The notes: generated by a model from the letters alone, not told the origin. DNA of 64,000 nt from Fibrella aquatilis (GCF_017353255.1 NZ_JAFMYU010000001.1:310001-374000), one strand, 5' to 3'; positions 50,871 to 59,947 are shown, counted from the stretch's first letter. Program-made: numbers and translations.

Positions 50871-52661
50871 TCACACTTCCTCTCCTTGCAACTGCTTGTC
50901 ATACAATTCCCTGTACAAACCATTGTGGGCCATTAGCTCGTCGTGGGTGCCTTTTTCGCGGATTTCGCCGTCGTCGAGGACGATGATTTGGTCGGCGAGT
51001 TTGGCCGAGGAGACGCGGTGCGAGATGATGACCGAGGTGCGGTTTTCCATGATCCGCTTCAGGTTATTCAGGATAATGTTTTCCGTATTCGTGTCTACCG
51101 CGCTGAGGCAATCGTCCAGCACCAGAATGCGCGGGTCGCGGGCAATGGCGCGGGCAATGCTCAGGCGCTGCTTTTGGCCACCAGACAGCGTGATGCCCCG
51201 TTCGCCAATGCGCGTGTCGAAGCCTTCGGGAAACTCGTTGATGTTGTCAGCTAAATCGGCGTCGGCCACGGCGCGGAGTACGCGTTCCTGCGGCATGTCG
51301 GGCTGACCGAAGCGTACGTTGTTGCTGATCGTGTCGGAAAAGAGGAACACGTCCTGCGGCACGTAGCCCATCTGTCCGCGTAGTTTGCTGAGGTCATAAT
51401 CTTTGATGGGCACGTTGTCGATGCAGATTTCGCCCGTCGAGGCATCGTACATCCGCATGATCAGGTTAGCCAGCGTGCTCTTGCCCGATCCCGTCGTACC
51501 CAGAATCGCCACTGACTCGCCGGCGGCTACGTTCATCGAGAAATTCTTCAGGGCCACAATGCCCGTGTCGGGATAGACGAAGCGGACATTCTGGAACGAA
51601 AGTGCCCCCTGTAGCTCGCGTTGCAGGTTTTTCGCCGAAACCAGCGGCGTTTTCACGGCCATAAACTCGTTGATCCGCTGCTGCGACGCCGCTGCCCGCT
51701 GTGTTTGACTGGTGGTCCAGCCAAGGGCCATCACGGGCCAGGTGAGCATGTTCACATACAGGATAAACTCGGTAATGTTGCCCGGCGTAAGTCGCCCGGC
51801 CAGCACCTCCTGCCCGCCCACATACACCACCAGCACATTGCTGAGGCCAATGAGCAGTACGCTCAGCGGTTGCCAGAGCGCATCGACCATCGTGAGGCGC
51901 AGCGATTTTTGCTGGTACGAATCGGCCTCCTGGGCAAAGTCGGCGACGGAGTTTTGTTCCTGCACAAACGACTTGAGCACCCGAATACCCGAAAAGGCTT
52001 CCTGCACATACGTACTCATCCGCGATAAGGCCCGCTGTATCTCCTCCGACCGCCGGATCACGATGTTTTCGACCAGGTAAATCCCCACCGACAAGATGGG
52101 CAACGGCAGCAGCACATAGAGCGTAAGCCGGGCGTTGATGCTCACCATATAGCTGATTACCAGCGTAAACAGCACCAGCAGGTTCATGCCGTACATGATA
52201 CTCGGCCCCACATACATCCGTACTTTACCCACGTCTTCCGAAATCCGGGCCATCAGATCGCCGGTGTTGTGCTGCCGGTAGAAGGCCAGCGGCAGGGTCT
52301 GGTAATGGTCGTAGATGTCGTTTTTGAGGTCGTACTCAATATGCCGCGACATCACGATGAGCGTTTGGCGGACCAGAAACAGGAAAAATCCTTTCAGCAG
52401 GGCCATCACCAGAATCAGGAGGCCGTAGAGCAGAATGCTGAATGCAAAAATGTCGTAGAGCGTAGGCTGCAGGCTCGTGCTGTCGTAGAGGTAATAAATA
52501 TCAAGCGTTTCGCGAACCAGGTCGAGCGAGTAGCGCACCAGTTGGGCGGGAAAAATGCCGAACAGGTTGGAAACAATAGTGAAGACCGTGCCCCAGATGA
52601 GGTACCATTTGTAGCGGGCCAGGTATTTATTGAGGTGTGCTAATGCGCGTAACGTTTCCAC
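50871..52661 (-). CDS. ABC exporter half-transporter (permease + ATPase)
   Basis: 596 residues. Residues 1-310 hold six transmembrane helices of the ABC_membrane type with coupling-helix sequence QNSVADFAQEADSYQ. The ATPase half has Walker A GTTGSGKST, the Q-loop GYVPQDVFLFSDT, signature LSGGQKQRLSIARA and Walker B ILVLDDCLSAVD with Asp replacing the usual catalytic Glu, then the switch His in VIISHRVSS. The Asp-for-Glu change is typical of one partner in heterodimeric exporters (TmrA/BmrC type), but no second half is adjacent. Exports lipids, drugs or peptides, substrate unknown. Confidence 0.92.
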   Translation of the reverse strand: METLRALAHLNKYLARYKWYLIWGTVFTIVSNLFGIFPAQLVRYSLDLVRETLDIYYLYDSTSLQPTLYDIFAFSILLYGLLILVMALLKGFFLFLVRQTLIVMSRHIEYDLKNDIYDHYQTLPLAFYRQHNTGDLMARISEDVGKVRMYVGPSIMYGMNLLVLFTLVISYMVSINARLTLYVLLPLPILSVGIYLVENIVIRRSEEIQRALSRMSTYVQEAFSGIRVLKSFVQEQNSVADFAQEADSYQQKSLRLTMVDALWQPLSVLLIGLSNVLVVYVGGQEVLAGRLTPGNITEFILYVNMLTWPVMALGWTTSQTQRAAASQQRINEFMAVKTPLVSAKNLQRELQGALSFQNVRFVYPDTGIVALKNFSMNVAAGESVAILGTTGSGKSTLANLIMRMYDASTGEICIDNVPIKDYDLSKLRGQMGYVPQDVFLFSDTISNNVRFGQPDMPQERVLRAVADADLADNINEFPEGFDTRIGERGITLSGGQKQRLSIARAIARDPRILVLDDCLSAVDTNTENIILNNLKRIMENRTSVIISHRVSSAKLADQIIVLDDGEIREKGTHDELMAHNGLYRELYDKQLQGEEV

Positions 52662-52715
52662 AAAGACAAGTCGTTATGCTAAGGCAACGCAGCCAGTGGG
52701 GGGGAGGGTTCAATG

Positions 52716-52810
52716 GTGAAAGAGTGAATGGCGAAAGAGTGAAAGTGTGTTCACAACGGCGCATGGCTGAGGCGAACACTCTTTCACTCTTTCGCCATTC
52801 ACTCTTTCAC
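52716..52810. repeat. Near-perfect hairpin of 8-bp GTGAAAGA words
   Basis: Arms 52716-52752 and 52774-52810 agree at 36 of 37 positions. The head is ACAACGGCGCATGGCTGAGGC. It lies between two leftward genes. A period of 8 is shared with 13239-13324 and 56815-56900. Confidence 0.95.
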
Positions 52811-52812
52811 TC

Positions 52813-53526
52813 CTATTCCCACAAAATCCCCGACGTGGCGAGGGCGGCCAGGGTAACGAGGGCCATGCCCACGAAGCTGGTGGCCAGGATGAGGGCCAGG
52901 GCGGCCCAGCCACGACCCCGAAACTGACTCTTGTTGCGCCTGATTTTGGCCAGCGACCCCGTGGCTACCAGCATCGAGGCTAGGGGCAACGTCAGGCTCA
53001 GCACCCACACCCAGGGTGATACAGGGGCCAGAATAAACAGACCGTAGGGCATCACGCTCCCCGCCAGCGCATAGAAAACGCCTTTGGGCACCCGCCGTTT
53101 CGAGGGGTGTACGTCGGGAATAATCTGGCTGGCGGTATAGGTGGATTGTGAACCGGCCATCAGCTGACTTCTGTAAAGCCAGGCGGGTTTGCGGGAAACG
53201 GTAAGGTCGGGGTTGCTATGCCGGATGGATGCCATCGCGAGGGCGCTGTAGGGGGTGTGGGCAGGGGGCAGCAGTCGGGCCGACAGAGAGGGGGCAGCTG
53301 TGCGCTGGGTGGCCGAATAATGGGCTTCTACGGGTTCACTAGCGGGGGCCGGGGTGGGTAGCTGAGCCGGTGCTGGGGCTTGCGTAACCCGGTCGGGAGC
53401 CTGCATAAGCGAGGGGACGTAGGCGGGCTGGGCGGGGCTGAAGAAGGCGGGCGGAGCCGTACGGCAGCCGCCCAGACATAGGAGCAGCAATGGCCCAATA
53501 CGGGCCAGAAAACGGGGGAAGCGCAT
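52813..53526 (-). CDS. Hypothetical membrane lipoprotein
   Basis: 237 residues. MRFPRFLARIGPLLLLCLGGC is a lipoprotein signal with Cys21. A Pro/Ala-rich disordered part (residues 25-95) is followed by a middle domain and three hydrophobic helices near 152-168, 170-190 and 208-232. A lipidated N terminus together with membrane helices is odd; one may be a mis-read. I do not recognise the family. Confidence 0.55.
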   Translation of the reverse strand: MRFPRFLARIGPLLLLCLGGCRTAPPAFFSPAQPAYVPSLMQAPDRVTQAPAPAQLPTPAPASEPVEAHYSATQRTAAPSLSARLLPPAHTPYSALAMASIRHSNPDLTVSRKPAWLYRSQLMAGSQSTYTASQIIPDVHPSKRRVPKGVFYALAGSVMPYGLFILAPVSPWVWVLSLTLPLASMLVATGSLAKIRRNKSQFRGRGWAALALILATSFVGMALVTLAALATSGILWE

Positions 53527-53567
53527 ATGAAGCAGGTAGAGTTAGGTCAAACGATACGGGGTTACAG

Positions 53568-53599
53568 TTGGGAAAACTAGCCATTTAGGCGTATTTTTG
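53568..53599 (+). promoter_or_regulatory. Promoter of the nusB operon
   Basis: TTG (53568-53570), 21 nt, then TATTTTTG (53592-53599) matches the Bacteroidota form, about 57 bases before the nusB ATG. Confidence 0.65.
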
Positions 53600-53655
53600 C
53601 AAGACGAAATCAGTGTTCTTTTCCATATCGGTAGAATTAGTAGGATTTAAGCGGC

Positions 53656-54825
53656 ATGTTAAGCAGACGACTCCTGCGCATTAAGGTAATGCAAACCCTT
53701 TATGCGCTACGGCAGGCCAATCAATCGACGAAACAGTTGGCCGTCGACGGCATCAATGATCAATTCCAGCCTGATCTCAATTCCATGCTTCCCCAGAATA
53801 AGCGGCAGCTGGAAGGGTATCGTAAACTGGCAGCGCTGCTCTTTGATGAGGCCGTTCGCACCAACGAACCTGCGCAGGATCAGGAGGTGCCTAGTTCGGT
53901 AATCAATGCCGTAAACGACGCCGTTACCTACTACCAAAACCGGTATCGGAAAGACCAGCAGTTTTTGTCGGGCCGACTCATTGAAGCCGTTAAAGACATC
54001 TACAGCGATTACCTCCGGGTGCTGCAACTGCTGATCGAGTTTGGCCACATGTCGCGCCTCGACCGCGAGCGCCGCTTTCCTGACCCCGACGAAACGCCCT
54101 TTTTGTACGAATCGGACCTGAGCCAGAACCGGATGATTCAGGCGCTGGCGGAGCACCAGCCGTTGCAGGTAGAAAACACGCGCCGGGGCATCTCCTGGAC
54201 CGAAGACCTGGCGTTTGTGCGCAAGACGTACCGCGAGGTGCTGAAGACCGACGAGACGTTCATTGCCTACTGCGCCGCCCGGCAGCATACGCCCGACGAG
54301 GATCAGCAACTGGTGCAGCACCTGCTTCGGCAACTGGTGTTCAAGCATGAGACCGTGCGCGATTACCTAGCCGAAATAGATCTGGCCTGGGCTGAAAATA
54401 GTGAGGTAGTGCGCGGTATGGCCATCCGTACTCTGAAATCGGTGCAAAGCGCGGGCGGACTGGTGCTGGAACAACTCACCGAAGACTGGGAGGAAGACGA
54501 GCGGTTCCTGAACGAACTCTACCAAAACGCCCTCAGCCGAGACGAGGAAGTGGAAAAATTACTCACCGCCAACCTCGACAACTGGGAGCTTGACCGCGTG
54601 GCCATCCTGGACCTGATCATCCTGAAACTCGCTGTGTGCGAAATGCTTACCTTCCCCAACATTCCCACGAAGGTGACCATCAACGAATACATCGAGCTGG
54701 CAAAGGCCTACAGTACGCCCAAAAGCGGTACGTTTGTCAACGGAATTTTGGATAACTTGGCCACCCGATTGACCGCCGAAGGCAAACTCCGCAAGAGTGG
54801 CCGGGGGTTGTTAGACAATAAATGA
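53656..54825 (+). CDS. nusB: Transcription antitermination factor NusB
   Basis: 389 residues, more than twice the E. coli protein. The first 230 residues form an extra helical domain beginning MLSRRLLRIKVMQTLYALRQ. The C-terminal 140 or so are the NusB fold proper: VRGMAIRTLKSVQ, LNELYQNALSRDEEVEKLL, NWELDRVAILDLIILKLAVCEML, TKVTINEYIELAKAYSTPKSGTFVNGILDNLA. NusB with NusE loads onto boxA of rRNA leaders. The duplicated-length form is usual in Cytophagales. First gene of a probable operon with yajC. Confidence 0.93.
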   Translation: MLSRRLLRIKVMQTLYALRQANQSTKQLAVDGINDQFQPDLNSMLPQNKRQLEGYRKLAALLFDEAVRTNEPAQDQEVPSSVINAVNDAVTYYQNRYRKDQQFLSGRLIEAVKDIYSDYLRVLQLLIEFGHMSRLDRERRFPDPDETPFLYESDLSQNRMIQALAEHQPLQVENTRRGISWTEDLAFVRKTYREVLKTDETFIAYCAARQHTPDEDQQLVQHLLRQLVFKHETVRDYLAEIDLAWAENSEVVRGMAIRTLKSVQSAGGLVLEQLTEDWEEDERFLNELYQNALSRDEEVEKLLTANLDNWELDRVAILDLIILKLAVCEMLTFPNIPTKVTINEYIELAKAYSTPKSGTFVNGILDNLATRLTAEGKLRKSGRGLLDNK

Positions 54826-54828
54826 ACT

Positions 54829-54929
54829 GATTTACGATGTACGAATTACGAATTACGATTGGTTGCTTACGCACTAGCAACTTAGCCGTAAGCTATACAT
54901 CGTAAATCGTAATTCGTACATCGTAAATC
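54829..54929. repeat. Hairpin of ACGAATT/ACGATGT words
   Basis: Arms 54829-54871 and 54887-54929 agree at 38 of 43 positions. The head is GCTTACGCACTAGCAACTTAGC. It lies between nusB and the YtxH gene. Confidence 0.9.
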
Positions 54930-54937
54930 TTTTGCAC

Positions 54938-55240
54938 ATGAGCAGATCAGGCCGTGACCTCACTTTCTTTCTGACCGGAATTGCCACGGGCACTATTCTG
55001 GGCTTGTTGTATGCCCCCGAAAAGGGCATGGTTACCCGCGACCGGTTGTCGTATCGGTTGTCGAAATACCGCGAACAGTTGCAGCAGTTGCTGAACGACA
55101 TCCTGGAGTCGGCCGACTTACCGGAGAACTTCTCTAAAACAGAAGGTCAGCGTGTGGTAGACGAAGCCCGCGAAAAAGCGGAGCGGCTGCTCGAAGACGT
55201 TGACCGGCTCATGGCGCAGATCAAGCAGCAGGGTGCCTAA
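54938..55240 (+). CDS. YtxH domain-containing protein
   Basis: 100 residues. One membrane helix containing the YtxH signature FFLTGIATGTILGLLYAPEKG at residues 10-31, then an amphipathic coiled helix rich in Lys, Glu and Arg (YRLSKYREQLQQLLNDI, EAREKAERLLEDVDRLMAQI). YtxH proteins are general-stress-associated small membrane proteins of unknown mechanism. Co-directional with nusB and the DUF1573 gene. Confidence 0.85.
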   Translation: MSRSGRDLTFFLTGIATGTILGLLYAPEKGMVTRDRLSYRLSKYREQLQQLLNDILESADLPENFSKTEGQRVVDEAREKAERLLEDVDRLMAQIKQQGA

Positions 55241-55272
55241 TTATCTACTGGTTTATTTTTGCAAACACTTCC

Positions 55273-55728
55273 GTGAAAACGTATTTCTATTCCATAGCTG
55301 TGCTGCTGCTCCTGGGGGCGGGCACAGCCTGTTCTAACCGCCGCGATGCGCAGGGGCAACCAGTGGGTGAGGCCAACGCCATTGCGGGTAAGACAGCCGT
55401 GATTTCGTTCAAAGAAACCGGCGTTCACGACTTCGGCACCATCACCGAAGGCGACACCGTAGAACATACCTACGCCTTTACCAACACGGGTGAACTGCCC
55501 CTGGTGATCAACAACATAACGGCCTCCTGCGGCTGCACCACACCCGACTGGCCCCGCGAACCGGTAGCCCCCGGAGACAACTCGACGGTGAAGGTCCGGT
55601 TCAACAGCCGGGGTAAAGAAGGCGAACAGCGCAAGACCGTCACCGTCTACGCCAACACCAACCCCGCCACCACCGACATTTCGTTTAAAGTGCTGGTGAA
55701 ACCAAAATCAACCACAACTGTAAACTAG
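55273..55728 (+). CDS. DUF1573 lipoprotein
   Basis: 151 residues with a GTG start and a lipoprotein signal (MKTYFYSIAVLLLLGAGTAC, Cys20). The mature part is a DUF1573 immunoglobulin-like domain: GVHDFGTITEGDTVEHTYAF, NTGELPLVINNITASCGCT, EPVAPGDNSTVKVRF. The CGCT pair is typical. Such proteins are common in Bacteroidota envelopes with unknown role. It lies 32 bases after the YtxH gene and 36 before yajC. Confidence 0.9.
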   Translation: MKTYFYSIAVLLLLGAGTACSNRRDAQGQPVGEANAIAGKTAVISFKETGVHDFGTITEGDTVEHTYAFTNTGELPLVINNITASCGCTTPDWPREPVAPGDNSTVKVRFNSRGKEGEQRKTVTVYANTNPATTDISFKVLVKPKSTTTVN

Positions 55729-55764
55729 TTTACGGTATTCTGTTTGCTGTAAACTATCTTCTAT

Positions 55765-56079
55765 ATGCACGTCGTAATCGCACAGGCCATGGGCCAAAAT
55801 GGTATGTTGACCCTCCTGCTTTGGGGTGGGGTGTTGCTGGTGCTGTATTTCTTTATGATCCGGCCGCAGCAGCAGAAGGCCAAGCAGCAAAAAGATTTTG
55901 TCAACAACCTGAAGAAGGGCGATGCCGTCGTGACTATCGGTGGCCTCTATGGCAAGATCACCAGTGTGGATGCCAACACCGTTACGCTCGACGTAGACCG
56001 GGGCGTGAAGCTCACCTTCGACAAGTCGTCGATTGCCCGTGAGGCGTCGGCCAAGGTAGAATCTGAAAAAGCGGCCTAA
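55765..56079 (+). CDS. yajC: Preprotein translocase subunit YajC
   Basis: 104 residues. A single membrane helix (LLWGGVLLVLYFFMI) near residues 17-31 is followed by the family motif RPQQQKAKQQKDFVNNLKKGDAV and an SH3-like fold (VVTIGGLYGKITSVDANTVTLDV). YajC joins SecDF in the accessory translocase complex at the cytoplasmic membrane. Its place between the DUF1573 and YbbR genes matches many Cytophagales genomes. Confidence 0.95.
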   Translation: MHVVIAQAMGQNGMLTLLLWGGVLLVLYFFMIRPQQQKAKQQKDFVNNLKKGDAVVTIGGLYGKITSVDANTVTLDVDRGVKLTFDKSSIAREASAKVESEKAA

Positions 56080-56106
56080 AACTGGCTTTTCTGCCCCGCT
56101 TCGTAG

Positions 56107-56811
56107 ATGCAACAAGAAACACCACCCCAGAAAACGGCCTTTCAGGTGGGCAAGTGGCTGGTCTGCGTACTGGCGGCTGGCCTGTTTTGGGTAATGAACG
56201 CCCTGAACCGCGATGGCTACTCGCTGAACGTGAACTACCCCGTCAAGTTTCAGTATAACGATTCGCTGTTTATTCCCACCACAACGCTGCCCCGCACCGT
56301 GCGGGTGAACGTGTCGGGCGATGGCTGGGGGCTGTTGCGCCTGTCGTGGTTGCCGTTTCGGACCAACCCGGTGCAGTATCCGGTAAACAACCCCATGCAG
56401 GCGTCGATCATCAACACGTCGGCCATGACAGCGGCCCTAGCCGATCAGGTGAAGAGCCTGAAAGTCAACTACGTCGTGGCCGACACGCTGGAAATGGGTT
56501 TCGACCGGCGCATGACCAAAACCATCCGCCTCATCCCCGACAGCACGCATATTAACCTGCTGCCGCGCTATGTGGTGTCGAGCGTGATCAACATGACTCC
56601 GGCAGTACTCACCGTGGAAGGCCCCGCCCGGCTGGTTCGTGGCTTTGCCGACACGCTGGTGGTGCGCATCCCTGGTCGCCGCATTGCAGACAATTACGAC
56701 GAAGAACTGCCGCTGAATGCATACAGACACCCCCTGGTGAAGCGCAGCCACGAAAAAGTGTTCGTCAGCTTTGAAGTAGCTGAACTGCTCTCGCCCTTGC
56801 CGAAAAGGTGA
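56107..56811 (+). CDS. YbbR-like domain protein
   Basis: 234 residues. A membrane helix near 15-32 (WLVCVLAAGLFWVMNALN) precedes extracytoplasmic YbbR-type beta units: VNYPVKFQYNDSLFIP, LPRTVRVNVSGDGWGLL, LTVEGPARLVRGFADTLVV. In Firmicutes YbbR (CdaR) regulates the diadenylate cyclase, but here no cyclase gene is adjacent. The TGA at 56809-56811 lies at the edge of a hairpin repeat. Confidence 0.8.
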   Translation: MQQETPPQKTAFQVGKWLVCVLAAGLFWVMNALNRDGYSLNVNYPVKFQYNDSLFIPTTTLPRTVRVNVSGDGWGLLRLSWLPFRTNPVQYPVNNPMQASIINTSAMTAALADQVKSLKVNYVVADTLEMGFDRRMTKTIRLIPDSTHINLLPRYVVSSVINMTPAVLTVEGPARLVRGFADTLVVRIPGRRIADNYDEELPLNAYRHPLVKRSHEKVFVSFEVAELLSPLPKR

Positions 56812-56814
56812 GAG

Positions 56815-56900
56815 AGCGAAAGAGTGAAATAGTGAAAGAGTGGCTGACGCAAGGGGTTGATCTTGCGTCAGCCACTCTTTCACTATTTCACTCTTTCACC
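56815..56900. repeat. Near-perfect hairpin, 8-bp GTGAAAGA words with GGCTGACGC head
   Basis: Arms 56815-56853 and 56862-56900 agree at 37 of 39 positions around an 8-nt loop. The head is GTGGCTGACGCAAG. It fills the gap between converging YbbR and Wzi-like genes, so it fits a bidirectional terminator. Confidence 0.95.
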
Positions 56901-56905
56901 ATTCC

Positions 56906-58468
56906 CTATCTCGTAAAACGCGACCGGATCATGCCCGTCCTTTTCAGGCTTACGAAAAAACCGAGGTTATTCTCGTAGAGATCGCCCTGGTCGTAGCCGG
57001 TGGTGGTGGTGAGGAGTGTACCGCCTAGCCACTTGAGCTGACTATAGAGGCCGAACATACCCGAAAACTGGGTGGCCACCTGCGCAAAAGGCGCGTCGTA
57101 GATACCGATGTTTTGGCTGTACGAAAACTTACCAATAAAACCCATTCTGGCCGAAAACTGGCCCGACAGGCCCACGTGGTAAACCCGAACGCGGTTGTTG
57201 TTGGTGAACGCACTGCCCGGAAAATGGCCCGGCAGGTCGGTGGCGGGGGCAATGAAAGGTGTGCCAATGGTGCGCCCGTAGCTCGACCAGCCGTCGCGGT
57301 ACTGACCGTGGTTGAAGTAGTTGTCGCGGCCCCGTTTGCTGGCATCTTCGTTAATAAAATCGCTCCCGCCCTGACTGTAGGTGTTCAGGTACTCCAGCAC
57401 TGCCCGGTTTAGCCGAAAACCCCCTTGGTTGGGTCGGTTATTGGTAAATCTGGCTCCGTGCAGCCCGTCGGCAATGTTGATGAGGTAAAAAAGCGAGCCA
57501 TCTTCATAGATGCTCTGGCGGTAAAGAAACACCGAAACGCGGCGGCCCCGTAGTTCAAGACCCAGATCAACGGTGCCAAGGTGGTTGCCAATGCGGTTGC
57601 CGGCGTCGAAGGGGCTGTACTTGGTGGTGTCGACGGTGCGGTTGCCTAGGCTGTTTCCCAACACGATATCAATGTAATCGTGAAAGCTGGCGGGCAGCTG
57701 ACTATTGCGGATAAAGGCGCTGGGTAATGACTCGTTGTTACCGCCCCACTGCACCGAGTGGTTCATGCCCCCACTGAGCCAGATCTTGCCCGTGGCCTTG
57801 CCTAGGCGCAAATACAGCGCCTTCTGATGCAGCATCGACCCTTTGATGAACCGGTCATACTCAAACCAGCCCTGCACGTAGAGGGCGTTGATGTACAGCC
57901 AGCGGGTTAGGGGCACCCAACCTATCGTGTTGAACTGAATTTTCAGGGGCGGCACCGCATTGCCCGACCAACTATAGGACCCTGTCGAAAGCGACGAGTC
58001 GGTCAGTCCAATGACTTCACGCCGACGGCCTGCCCAGCCTTCGATGCCCCGGAGACGCACTTTTGCATAGGCTTCTGGCAGGATAACCGCCACAGGGTCA
58101 GTGGGTTTACTACGGTCGGGGTTAACCCCGTTGGCGTTGGCGACCAGGTCGAACCCCCAGCCCCAGTCTACGCGCCGGTGGCTGGCCCGAAGGCTGTCGA
58201 GGGCCGTGAGGGGGGCACCGTGGTAGTCTACCCGGATACCTGCGCGGAGGGTGGGTACGTTTTCGCCGCGTGGCACAATGCCGTATTGATTGGCTCGCAG
58301 CCAGAACGGAATTTCGGCCTGCTCGGCTAAGTTGGGCGCGGCGTACCGTTGGGCGTAGGTGCGTTGGGGTGTTACATAACTGCCCAACTCGAGCTGATAA
58401 TGCAGCGGTTTACTGGTCTGGGCAACCGTGGCGGTGCCGCAAAATAGTAACAGGACAAGTCGATACAT
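56906..58468 (-). CDS. Capsule assembly Wzi-family protein
   Basis: 520 residues with a signal peptide (MYRLVLLLFCGTATVAQ). The body is a large beta-barrel with features of the Wzi family: LPFWLRANQYGIVP-like IPFWLRANQYGIVPRGEN near 50, GWGFDLVANANG, GGMNHSVQWGGNN, DYIDIVLGNSLGN and FSARMGFIGKFSYSQNIG. Wzi holds capsular polysaccharide at the outer surface in enterobacteria; in Bacteroidota homologues are numerous and mostly untested. ATG 58468 opens on the signal peptide. Confidence 0.82.
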   Translation of the reverse strand: MYRLVLLLFCGTATVAQTSKPLHYQLELGSYVTPQRTYAQRYAAPNLAEQAEIPFWLRANQYGIVPRGENVPTLRAGIRVDYHGAPLTALDSLRASHRRVDWGWGFDLVANANGVNPDRSKPTDPVAVILPEAYAKVRLRGIEGWAGRRREVIGLTDSSLSTGSYSWSGNAVPPLKIQFNTIGWVPLTRWLYINALYVQGWFEYDRFIKGSMLHQKALYLRLGKATGKIWLSGGMNHSVQWGGNNESLPSAFIRNSQLPASFHDYIDIVLGNSLGNRTVDTTKYSPFDAGNRIGNHLGTVDLGLELRGRRVSVFLYRQSIYEDGSLFYLINIADGLHGARFTNNRPNQGGFRLNRAVLEYLNTYSQGGSDFINEDASKRGRDNYFNHGQYRDGWSSYGRTIGTPFIAPATDLPGHFPGSAFTNNNRVRVYHVGLSGQFSARMGFIGKFSYSQNIGIYDAPFAQVATQFSGMFGLYSQLKWLGGTLLTTTTGYDQGDLYENNLGFFVSLKRTGMIRSRFTR

Positions 58469-58654
58469 TGGGTTAAGCGTGAGCGAAGGCAGGCGTGAGG
58501 TGTAGCGGGCTGTGGGCAACCCAACAACGAAGGCTACAAAATCCAAGCCAGAGCACCGGCCATCCGCCCAACAGGAGTTTTGGACAGGATTAGACCTGTA
58601 AATAGTGATCGGTATTCGTTTTCCTGTATTTTCGGAACGCCATCAATATTGCCC

Positions 58655-58662
58655 TACCTTTG
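58655..58662 (+). promoter_or_regulatory. Candidate -7 box of the DinB gene
   Basis: TACCTTTG matches TAnnTTTG and lies 80 bases before the ATG. The -33 position carries TTTTCGG rather than TTG. Confidence 0.45.
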
Positions 58663-58741
58663 CCCAAATCAACTGGTGTCGCCTTACGTTGGTCGATGCA
58701 AATCCGGTGGAAGCACCGGTAGTCCCAACTAGTTTAGTGCT

Positions 58742-59320
58742 ATGGAAACAGCTAACAACCCCAATAACGATGAACTGCTGCGGATCATTGATCTGCTGAA
58801 TACTACTTACGAAGGTGAAGAAGCCTGGCATGGTCCCTCGGTGGCCGGTGCCATGCGCGACCTCACCCCCGACATAGTGGGTCGTCGCCTAACGCCTAAC
58901 GTGCATACCATTGCCGAACTGGTTTTTCACATGACAAGCTGGCGCATTTTCTGCGTGAAGAAAATGCAGGGCGACGGTGAATTTGATATCCTTACACCCG
59001 AAAAAAACTTCGGTCAGCTGCCCGACAAGATCGATGATTTTGAGTGGGAGGCCCTGCAAATGGAATTGAGCCTGAGCCAGGAAGAACTCATCAACGAACT
59101 CGACAAGCGCGACGATGATGAGTTTCTGGAAGAGATCGTGCCCGGTCGTGATTATACCTACTACGACCTGCTTCACGGCATTATTAACCACGATACCTAC
59201 CATACCGGGCAGATTCAGATTCTGAAAAAAGCGCTGGCTTTCAGCCATGCCGGTACCAGCCGTTTCGCCGATGAAGACGATGAATTTGGTGGAAAATTCG
59301 ACCGCGAAGATTATTATTGA
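58742..59320 (+). CDS. DinB-family four-helix protein
   Basis: 192 residues. Metal-ligand histidines of the DinB/YfiT fold are at HTIAELVFHMTSW near 56-68 and HGIINHDTYHTGQIQIL near 142-158. The C-terminal 25 residues are acidic (ADEDDEFGGKFDREDYY). DinB-like proteins include thiol-dependent metal enzymes; the substrate here is unknown. It stands alone between divergent and hairpin-bounded neighbours. Confidence 0.87.
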   Translation: METANNPNNDELLRIIDLLNTTYEGEEAWHGPSVAGAMRDLTPDIVGRRLTPNVHTIAELVFHMTSWRIFCVKKMQGDGEFDILTPEKNFGQLPDKIDDFEWEALQMELSLSQEELINELDKRDDDEFLEEIVPGRDYTYYDLLHGIINHDTYHTGQIQILKKALAFSHAGTSRFADEDDEFGGKFDREDYY

Positions 59321-59426
59321 GTAGTCATACGCATGGAAATAGAGTTTTTTTAACTAGTTGACCAACAGAAGGTTAACAGTGTTAGATTAAGTCTATAGGA
59401 CTTGAATAATTTGTTGACTTTGCTCT

Positions 59427-59492
59427 AAGAACTTTGCCGGAGTGGCACCCTGGAACTCAGTAGGAGCAGGGTGCCACTCCGGCAAAGTTCTT
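59427..59492. repeat. Perfect hairpin before the EVE gene
   Basis: AAGAACTTTGCCGGAGTGGC plus six bases (59427-59452) is exactly inverted at 59467-59492, giving 26-bp arms and a 14-nt loop. TTTT follows, so it can terminate the DinB transcript. It has no heptamer arms and no GGCTGACGC head. Confidence 0.9.
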
Positions 59493-59512
59493 TTGCCTTT
59501 CACTCGTTCAAA

Positions 59513-59947
59513 ATGAATTATTGGTTAGTCAAGACCGAGCCGGAGAAATATGGCTGGTCGCATTTTACCGCACAGGGCCGCGCCATTTGGGACGGGGTGC
59601 GCAACTACCAGGCGCGAAATAACCTGGCCGCCATGAAGCTGGGCGATCAGGTGCTGTTCTATCATAGCGTGTCGAACCCGGCGGTAGTAGGGGTGGGCAC
59701 CGTTACCCGCGAAGCCTACCCTGACCCCACGGCTCCCGTTGAAGCCAACGGTAAACCAACGCCCTGGTGCGTAGTTGAACTGGAGCCTGCCCTGGCCTTT
59801 TCGCAGCCGGTGTCGCTGGCGCAGATCAAAGCCGAACCCATGCTGGCCAACATGGGGTTAATTAAACAGTCGCGGCTGTCGGTTATGCCCGTGAAGTCCG
59901 ACGAGTACGACCAAATTCTACAGTGGGGGATGAAGTTCAAGGTTTAA
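59513..59947 (+). CDS. EVE domain-containing protein
   Basis: 144 residues, a single EVE domain: MNYWLVKTEPEKYGWSHF, WDGVRNYQARNNLAAMKLGDQVLFYHSV, VVGVGTVTREAYPD and VELEPALAF. EVE domains (PUA-like fold) bind modified cytosine or RNA bases. The start at 59513 is canonical for the family; an upstream in-frame ATG would add hairpin sequence. Confidence 0.92.
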   Translation: MNYWLVKTEPEKYGWSHFTAQGRAIWDGVRNYQARNNLAAMKLGDQVLFYHSVSNPAVVGVGTVTREAYPDPTAPVEANGKPTPWCVVELEPALAFSQPVSLAQIKAEPMLANMGLIKQSRLSVMPVKSDEYDQILQWGMKFKV

